In this document: piece by piece, positions 31,454-36,596 of the stretch
Numbering within the stretch: position 1 is the stretch's first letter
How the letters are laid out: each line of letters opens with the position of its first letter
Assembly (NCBI GenBank): GCA_044450465.1
Contig: JBIOJB010000021.1
Location: forward strand, 1-36,596
Length of the DNA: 36,596 nt
Source of the DNA: JBIOJB01 sp044450465
GTDB taxonomy: Bacteria; Chloroflexota; Dormibacteria; Dormibacterales; Dormibacteraceae
Direction of reading: 5' to 3'
The notes under the pieces: generated by a model
What the model was told of the DNA's origin: nothing
Seen by the model: only the letters and a program-made list of their open reading frames with translations
The model's database searches: none
Translations under genes and position numbers: made by a program

Positions 31454-33826
31454 ATCCAGATCGCATACATCTCCTCCCACCTGCCGCGACGCTGCGGCAT
31501 CGCGACTTTCTCGGCTGACCTGGCGGCAGCCGTCAAGGCGGCAGACCCGCACACCACCGCGAGGGTGGCGGCGATCGACGAGCCCAACGCAATGCGCCCG
31601 TACGGCACCGACGTACGCTGGCGCATTCGGCAGGGAGACGCCGGCAGCTACCGATCGGCCGCTCTCGCCATCAACGCCTCGAGCGTCGACATCGTGAACC
31701 TGCAGCATGAGTTCGGCCTTTACGGCACCTGGAACGACCATGTCTACGAGGACCACGCGGTGGACTTCCTGTCGGCCCTGCGCAAGCCGGCTGTGACGGC
31801 GCTGCACAGCGTTCCACCAAATCCGTCGCCCTCCATGCGTCAGACGATCCGCAACCTGGCGCGACTCAGCTCCGAGACCGTCGTAATGGCCGACGCGGCG
31901 GTCGTACTGCTGGCCGACAGCTACGACATCCACGAACACGTCACGGTCATCCCGCACGGCATGCCGGCGATTGAGCCGCACGGTCGCGTCCGGATGAAGC
32001 GGAAGCTCAACGTGGAGGGTCGCACCCTGATCTCCACCTTTGGCCTGGTCGACCCTCGCAAGGGGATCGAGTACATGATCGAGGCGATGCCGGCCATCCT
32101 GGCCCGCCATCCCGACGCCCTGTACCTGATCGCCGGCCAGACCCACCCGGATCTCGTCAGGCGTGACGGAGAGCGATACAGGAATCAGCTGGTTGAGACG
32201 GTCGAACGTCTGAACCTGGCGGGGCATGTTTCCTTTCTCGACCTGTACATGGCGCAGCGCGACATCATCGAGCTGCTGCTCGCGAGCGATGTCTACGTGA
32301 CGCCCTATCTCGATCCTCAGCAGATCACGAGCGGAACCCTTGCCTACGCGTTGGGCGCCGGCAAGGCGATCGTGTCCACGTCGTACCTCCACGCGAAGGA
32401 AGCGCTGGCCGGCGGCCGCGGAATCCTGGTTGATTTCCGGAACTCGGCTCAACTCGCGGACGCGGTCAACTCGCTGCTCGACGACCCCAAGAGGAAGCAG
32501 GCGTTTGAGCAGGCGGCTTACGCCTACGCGAAGGATATGACCTGGCCGAGGGCGGGCGAGCGCTGGGCCGAGCTCATGCGCGACGTCCTCAACCGGCCTC
32601 GGACGGAGCATGCGCCTTTGACTGCGTCAGCCCAAAAGCTCGATCTGGGCCTGCGCCTGGCGGAAAACCCAATCCTAACCAGAGCCGACGTGACGCCGTC
32701 CCAGGCGGGCCTTGAGGTCGTGTCCGTGTTCAACGCCGCGGCCGCGAGGACAAAAGACGAGGTTGTCCTGCTGCTCCGGGTCGCTGAGCGGCCCAGCCCC
32801 TTGTCGGGCGACGCACCCGCCCACGCGCAGACGCTCGATCTTGCGAACCCGGATGCGGGATTGTCGCCGCTGGCGCCGGGGATGGCGGGCGAGGACCTCA
32901 TCGGCCTCACCTACTTCGACTCCGTCCGAGTGCCGCCCTCCGTCGTGATCGCCTACCTGCGCCGCGACCTGCCCGGCATCGACCTCACCGATCCGCGACG
33001 CATCCGAGTCACGATGGCGCCTCCGCAGGTGGACGGCAAGGAAGACGTCCGGGATTACCTGACGCAGATGAGTCACCTTCGGGTCGCGAGGAGCGTCGAC
33101 GGCGTGCACTTCCAGGTCGACGGGACGCCGGCCGTGTCTCCTGCTGACGCCCTTGAGGAATATGGCTGTGAGGATCCGAGAGCGACACTGATCGACGGTG
33201 TCTGGCACGTCACGTACGTCTCCGTTGGCCGGCTCGGGATCACGACAAGTCGCCTGACCACCACCGACTTCCGCACGTTCCAGCGGAAAGGGATGATGTT
33301 CCTTCCCGATCACAAGGACGTCGCGATCTTTCCTGGACGGATCGGCGGGCGGTATTACGCCCTCACCCGTCCTATGCCCGGATCGTTCAATCACATCCTC
33401 GGAATCTGGATCGCCTCGTCAACCGATCTCGTCAGCTGGGGCGATCACAAGCCGCTGGCTCTGCCGCGCGACGGAATGTGGGATTCGCTGCGCACGGGCG
33501 CGAGCGCGGTTCCGTTTCGAGTGCCCGCCGGCTGGCTTGAGCTTTACCACGGGGTCGACGCCGCCGGGCGGTACTGCATGGGTGGCCTGCTCCTGGACGC
33601 CGGCGATCCGACTCGCGTGATCGGCAGGTCTCCCACCCCCATTCTCGTGCCCGTGGCGGCATACGAGCAGACAGGGCTCTACAACAACACGGTCTTTTCT
33701 TGCGGCCACGTCCCTCTGGGCGACGACGGCAAGAGGATTCGCCTCTACTACGGTGCCGCGGACAGCTGCTTGGCGGCAGCCGATTTCGACGTTGCGGAGA
33801 TAGTCAGCTCGCTCACTCCGTGCTGA
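31454..33826 (+). CDS. GT4 glycosyltransferase-GH130 phosphorylase fusion, probable AUC start
   Basis: This is a 790-aa fusion. Residues 1-380 form a GT4-type GT-B glycosyltransferase (AYISSHLPRRCGIATFSADL, VDIVNLQHEFGLYG, FGLVDPRKGIEYMIEA, ITSGTLAYALGAGKAIVST). From about residue 405 a GH130 five-bladed propeller follows: NPILTRADV, VVSVFNAAAARTKDEVVLLL, YGCEDPRATL with the expected catalytic Asp574, DVAIFPGRIGGRYYALTRP, GWLELYHGVD and SPTPILVPVAAYEQTGLYNN. GH130 enzymes phosphorolyse or build beta-mannosides. No ATG/GTG/TTG lies between an in-frame stop (31334) and the conserved N-terminus. ATC at 31454 sits 7 nt after GAGGT and gives the family's normal start; the first ordinary start, GTG 31565, would remove conserved residues. 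Confidence 0.88.
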   Translation: MQIAYISSHLPRRCGIATFSADLAAAVKAADPHTTARVAAIDEPNAMRPYGTDVRWRIRQGDAGSYRSAALAINASSVDIVNLQHEFGLYGTWNDHVYEDHAVDFLSALRKPAVTALHSVPPNPSPSMRQTIRNLARLSSETVVMADAAVVLLADSYDIHEHVTVIPHGMPAIEPHGRVRMKRKLNVEGRTLISTFGLVDPRKGIEYMIEAMPAILARHPDALYLIAGQTHPDLVRRDGERYRNQLVETVERLNLAGHVSFLDLYMAQRDIIELLLASDVYVTPYLDPQQITSGTLAYALGAGKAIVSTSYLHAKEALAGGRGILVDFRNSAQLADAVNSLLDDPKRKQAFEQAAYAYAKDMTWPRAGERWAELMRDVLNRPRTEHAPLTASAQKLDLGLRLAENPILTRADVTPSQAGLEVVSVFNAAAARTKDEVVLLLRVAERPSPLSGDAPAHAQTLDLANPDAGLSPLAPGMAGEDLIGLTYFDSVRVPPSVVIAYLRRDLPGIDLTDPRRIRVTMAPPQVDGKEDVRDYLTQMSHLRVARSVDGVHFQVDGTPAVSPADALEEYGCEDPRATLIDGVWHVTYVSVGRLGITTSRLTTTDFRTFQRKGMMFLPDHKDVAIFPGRIGGRYYALTRPMPGSFNHILGIWIASSTDLVSWGDHKPLALPRDGMWDSLRTGASAVPFRVPAGWLELYHGVDAAGRYCMGGLLLDAGDPTRVIGRSPTPILVPVAAYEQTGLYNNTVFSCGHVPLGDDGKRIRLYYGAADSCLAAADFDVAEIVSSLTPC

Positions 33827-34872
33827 GACAGCTCGCGCGGTTGACCAAACCGGTGCCCGCGGCGGGACCCGATGCGGTCGCGGTGGCCGTCTACTCCGAT
33901 GCCGGAGGCGGATCGTTCGGGGCGCGCGAGACGGGTGTCGAAGGTGTCGCCTGCGTCGACGACGCCGCACGCGCCTTCGTCCTGATCGCCGGCCTCTGGG
34001 CACGCACCCGCAACGCGACGTTGCGGCGCTGGGCCGAGGGGCTTCTCGATTTCGTCGTCTGGATGCACGCGGGCGACGGCCTCTGGGTCAACTTCATCTA
34101 CGACTGGCAGGGGACGAAGAATCTCGATGGGCCAACGTCCGCTCCAGGGTCCAATTTCTGGCAGGCCCGGGCCCTGCAGGCGATGACGACCGCCGGATTG
34201 CTGTTCGATCACGCCGAGGCGCGCCGCCTGAACCGTCAGGGCTTCGCGGCCGCCGCGGAGAGGACGGCGCCGGCCAACATCCGGGCCATCCACTCGCTTG
34301 CGGCCCTGGAGCAGCTGTCCTCCGAGCCGGATACCGGGCTCGCTTCGCGGCTTGGCGGTTGGTGCGACGAGATCGCCGCTTGCAGCATCGACGGAGTGTT
34401 GATGAACTCGCCGGACGAGCGAGGTCAGCCCCATCTGTGGGGCCACGTGCAAGAGGCGGCTCTGATCGAAGCGGCCGACAGCCTGCATCGCCCCGAGCTG
34501 GCGACAGTCGCCACGCGCAGCGCGGATGCTGTTTTCACGACGGTGATCGAGTCGGGGTTCGACCTCCAGCACGTTGCGCCTTATGACGTGCAGTCGGCGA
34601 TCACAGTCATGGACACCCTGTTCACGCGAACGGGGCACGCACCATATGAAGCCGCAGCGACCAAGGCCCGAGCCTGGTTCGACCTCCGCAATCCTTCGCG
34701 CTCGCCTGTGTACATGCGCGAACACGGCCGCGTCGCGGACGGTGTCGACAAGGGTGCCGTAAGCAGGGATTCGGGAGCCGAGGCCAACATCTGCGCCGGT
34801 CTCGCGCTGATCGACGACCCGTTCGTCCTGGCGCTGGCGGCAAGCTGGCCCGAGCCTCCGCTCGGGACCTAG
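33820..34872 (+). CDS. (alpha/alpha)6-barrel glycan-associated protein
   Basis: This 350-aa soluble protein has helix-pair repeats of the six-hairpin type. Segments include ACVDDAARAFVLIAGLW, LLDFVVWMHAGDGLWVNFIYDWQG, FWQARALQAMTTAGLL, GHVQEAALIEAADSL, YDVQSAITVMDTLF and DSGAEANICAGLALI. Similar proteins are often encoded beside, or fused to, GT4 and GH130 genes. Whether it hydrolyses, epimerises or only binds glycans is unknown, though conserved Asp/Glu-rich loops (VDDAAR, SGAEAN) suggest a pocket. GTG at 33820 overlaps the end of the GT4-GH130 gene by 7 bp, so the two are translationally coupled. No signal peptide is present, so it acts in the cytoplasm. Confidence 0.75.
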   Translation: MLRQLARLTKPVPAAGPDAVAVAVYSDAGGGSFGARETGVEGVACVDDAARAFVLIAGLWARTRNATLRRWAEGLLDFVVWMHAGDGLWVNFIYDWQGTKNLDGPTSAPGSNFWQARALQAMTTAGLLFDHAEARRLNRQGFAAAAERTAPANIRAIHSLAALEQLSSEPDTGLASRLGGWCDEIAACSIDGVLMNSPDERGQPHLWGHVQEAALIEAADSLHRPELATVATRSADAVFTTVIESGFDLQHVAPYDVQSAITVMDTLFTRTGHAPYEAAATKARAWFDLRNPSRSPVYMREHGRVADGVDKGAVSRDSGAEANICAGLALIDDPFVLALAASWPEPPLGT

Positions 34873-34875
34873 AGT
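34870..34875 (+). promoter_or_regulatory. -10 box TAGAGT before agmatinase-family gene
   Basis: TAGAGT, overlapping the previous stop codon, is seven bases before the GTG at 34883. It fits the leaderless pattern seen elsewhere in the window and supports that start over ATG 34901, whose AGGAGG is too close to be a good ribosome site. Confidence 0.35.
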
Positions 34876-34882
34876 ATTCGCC

Positions 34883-35887
34883 GTGCCCGGCAGAGGAGGG
34901 ATGTACGGCCCCGACGTGACCTTCCTCGGCATCGAGAGGTGCGACCTTGAACAGCCGGCGAGCTTCAAGGGTGCGGACGCGGTGATCATCGGTGCGCCTT
35001 ACGACGCAGGCACCTCGTACCGCGCGGGCGCGCGCTTTGGACCGCAGATGATCCGGAGCACCGACTACCTACCGCACGACGCCTCTCGCCCACACCTGGC
35101 GCTGCGTGTCGATCCCCTTCGGGACATGCGCGTGCTTGATGCGGGCGACATCGAGATGTACGGCGTCAAGGGCCGGGAACCGCTGGACGCACTGGAGCGA
35201 GCGGTGCGCGCGGCTGCTGAGGCCGGCGCCATACCCATAACCCTCGGCGGAGACCACACCGTCACGTGGCCGGATGTGACCGGGGTCGCCCACGCCAAAG
35301 GCTGGGGTCGCGTTTCGGTGATCCATTTCGACGCGCACGCGGACACGGGTGACATTCAGTACGGCAGCCTCATCGGGCACGGGGCGCCAATGCGCCGCCT
35401 TATCGAATCCGGCGCATGCAGGGGCGACCGGTTCTTGCAGGTCGGGCTGCGAGGTTACTGGCCCGAACCGCCGACTCTGCAGTGGATGGCCGAGCAGGGC
35501 ATGAGGTCGTTTGAGATGCACGAGGTCGTTAAGCGCGGTCTGGACGCCGTCCTGACGGAGGCGTTTGCAGTTGCGCTGGACGACTGCGACGGCGTGTTTC
35601 TATCCGTCGACCTCGACGTGGTGGACCCCGGGATGGCGCCTGGCACCGGCACTCCCGAACCGGGCGGCCTCACGGGGCGCCAGCTTCTGGATGCCGTACG
35701 CCGCATCGCCATCGAGCTGCCCGTGGTGGGCGCCGACGTGGTGGAGGTCGCACCCGCCTACGACACCGCGGATATCACGGCGTTCCTGGCCAACCGGGTC
35801 GTTCTCGAGCTGCTCTCGGGCATCGCGTTCCGGCGCCGTGGCGGATCGTGGGCCTCGATCCCGACCACTCTCCTCGAGGGCCGCTGA
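34883..35887 (+). CDS. speB: Agmatinase/ureohydrolase family enzyme
   Basis: This 334-aa binuclear-manganese ureohydrolase cleaves urea from a guanidino compound (agmatine to putrescine is the commonest). All metal ligands are visible: His in LGGDHTVTWP, Asp-His-Asp in HFDAHADTGD and Asp-Asp in SVDLDVVDPGMAPGTGTPEPGG. Substrate-loop Glu is in PEPGG, and VIIGAPYDAGTSYRAGARFGP is the family N-terminal signature. Members with other substrates (guanidinobutyrate, guanidinopropionate, formiminoglutamate) share these motifs, so the symbol is provisional. The start GTG at 34883 is supported by TAGAGT seven bases upstream; ATG 34901 is the alternative. It is 10 bp after the six-hairpin gene but functionally unrelated on present evidence. 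Confidence 0.9.
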   Translation: MPGRGGMYGPDVTFLGIERCDLEQPASFKGADAVIIGAPYDAGTSYRAGARFGPQMIRSTDYLPHDASRPHLALRVDPLRDMRVLDAGDIEMYGVKGREPLDALERAVRAAAEAGAIPITLGGDHTVTWPDVTGVAHAKGWGRVSVIHFDAHADTGDIQYGSLIGHGAPMRRLIESGACRGDRFLQVGLRGYWPEPPTLQWMAEQGMRSFEMHEVVKRGLDAVLTEAFAVALDDCDGVFLSVDLDVVDPGMAPGTGTPEPGGLTGRQLLDAVRRIAIELPVVGADVVEVAPAYDTADITAFLANRVVLELLSGIAFRRRGGSWASIPTTLLEGR

Positions 35888-35941
35888 TCCCATAGCCCGC
35901 CGGGGGTCTGTAACTGTGATCAATTCGCGTGCGCTCGGGGC

Positions 35942-36541
35942 ATGATTGGCCCCGCCATGAAGTGGAAGCCGATCGTCAGCGCCAATCCTTGGCTCGTGCC
36001 CGCCCTTTCCGTGGTGGGAATCCTGGTCGCCACCATCACCGGGGGGCCGGTTTGGGGCCTGTTCGAGCTCTACATGCTCCTGTTCCTCGGGCTTGTCGCT
36101 TTCGAGCTCAGCCGGCGCGCAAGGGGGGCGCGAGGGGGCTCGACGGTCCGGCCGGTTCCGTTCCAGCCGACAGGCCAGTTCAGGTCGGAGCCATGGGATA
36201 ACTCGGGCCGGGTGGCGACCGAATCGTCGGGCGAGGTCAAGCTCAGAGTCCTCGGCGAGCCGGCGCCTCTTGACCCCTATCCGATCCTGGCCGCTTTCGT
36301 CGCCGCGATCGGGTCCGACCCCGAGCGAGTGCGCGTCGCGCTCGAGCCCTGGATCAAAGAGGTCGACGACCCCGACAGGCAGAAGGAGCGCGAGGCCCAG
36401 CTGCACTACTGGCTCTTCCGCGCGGGGATCGAGAGCGAGCTGGAGACGCTGCGCGAGATGGCCGCGGCCGACCCGGACCTGGCGGAAGTCGTCCTCTACT
36501 TCCGGCTCGCCGTCCAGGACACGGGCGAAACCTGGAGCTAA
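35942..36541 (+). CDS. Membrane-anchored protein of unknown function
   Basis: This is a 199-aa protein with two adjacent hydrophobic segments at the N-terminus (about residues 14-34 and 37-56, PALSVVGILVATITGGPVWG and LYMLLFLGLVAFELS). A basic linker (RRARGARGG) and Pro/Ser/Gly-rich stretch follow, then a helical domain (about 105-199) with DPYPILAAFVAAIGSDPERVRVAL, PWIKEVDDPDRQKEREAQLHYW and a Glu/Asp-rich end. I do not recognise the family. ATG at 35942 or 35957 are both possible; neither has a clear ribosome site. A strong hairpin follows the stop. Confidence 0.6.
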   Translation: MIGPAMKWKPIVSANPWLVPALSVVGILVATITGGPVWGLFELYMLLFLGLVAFELSRRARGARGGSTVRPVPFQPTGQFRSEPWDNSGRVATESSGEVKLRVLGEPAPLDPYPILAAFVAAIGSDPERVRVALEPWIKEVDDPDRQKEREAQLHYWLFRAGIESELETLREMAAADPDLAEVVLYFRLAVQDTGETWS

Positions 36542-36545
36542 GAGG

Positions 36546-36575
36546 CGCGGGTGAGGACAGCTGTCCTCCCCCGCG
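36546..36575 (+). terminator. Long hairpin at window end
   Basis: CGCGGG (36546-36551) pairs with CCCGCG (36570-36575), and GAGGACAG (36553-36560) with CTGTCCTC (36561-36568), leaving one mismatch; the inner part is a perfect 16-bp palindrome. It begins 5 bp after the stop codon. A T-poor tail follows, so it may be a terminator or a palindromic regulatory site. Confidence 0.5.
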
Positions 36576-36596
36576 GAACCCCCTCCTCTCCTGCAC

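Noticed and set aside
31337..32611. A 424-codon minus-strand frame opposite the GT4 domain
   Set aside because: It is antisense to strongly conserved GT4 motifs, and the translation matches nothing recognisable.

Overview
The window comes from a GC-rich bacterial chromosome in which genes are packed on both strands with short spacers. The type IV pilus cluster has no secretin (PilQ) or PilO/PilP gene. Several genes have an AT-rich -10-like hexamer 6-7 nt before a GTG or ATG start, which suggests leaderless mRNAs. Together these point to a terrestrial monoderm or monoderm-like lineage such as Chloroflexota/Dormibacterota or Actinomycetota. This placement is inference from gene content only. 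No rRNA, tRNA, CRISPR array, IS element or phage gene was recognised.

Layout. (1) 1-6308: lon protease behind a large palindrome, a CoA-binding protein, a RimJ/L-type acetyltransferase, a CYTH-domain protein behind a duplicated 66-bp palindromic promoter unit, a second acetyltransferase and a succinate-semialdehyde-type aldehyde dehydrogenase. (2) 6339-11301: glycogen branching enzyme GlgB, a glutaminase-less double-SIS sugar isomerase, a degenerate Mrr-like nuclease-fold protein, a DUF1003 membrane protein and a small helical protein. (3) 11314-15191: a signalling block with a soluble NarL-family histidine kinase/response regulator pair, a second canonical response regulator, a small membrane protein, and an atypical response regulator that immediately precedes the pilus operon. 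(4) 15342-24172: type IV pilus genes pilB, pilC, two minor prepilins, a prepilin-like/beta-propeller fusion, pilM, a mini-pilN, then separately promoted pilA, a truncated prepilin peptidase-like gene, and convergent pilT. (5) 24555-31280: threonine dehydratase, a medium-chain acyl-CoA synthetase, a DUF4013 gene broken by an in-frame amber codon, a DUF2079 membrane protein, a hypothetical protein and a ferric-reductase-like heme membrane protein. (6) 31454-36541: a GT4-GH130 fusion protein overlapping an (alpha/alpha)6-barrel protein, then an agmatinase-family ureohydrolase and an unknown membrane protein.

The most unusual items are these: the GT4-GH130 fusion with its six-hairpin partner (a possible mannan-type polymer synthesis/phosphorolysis module); two genes (pilC and the GT4-GH130 gene) whose only well-placed start codon is AUC; a pilus operon with a prepilin stalk fused to a PilY1-like propeller, a 56-aa PilN and a peptidase-less PilD-like protein; and a recurring palindromic promoter unit.
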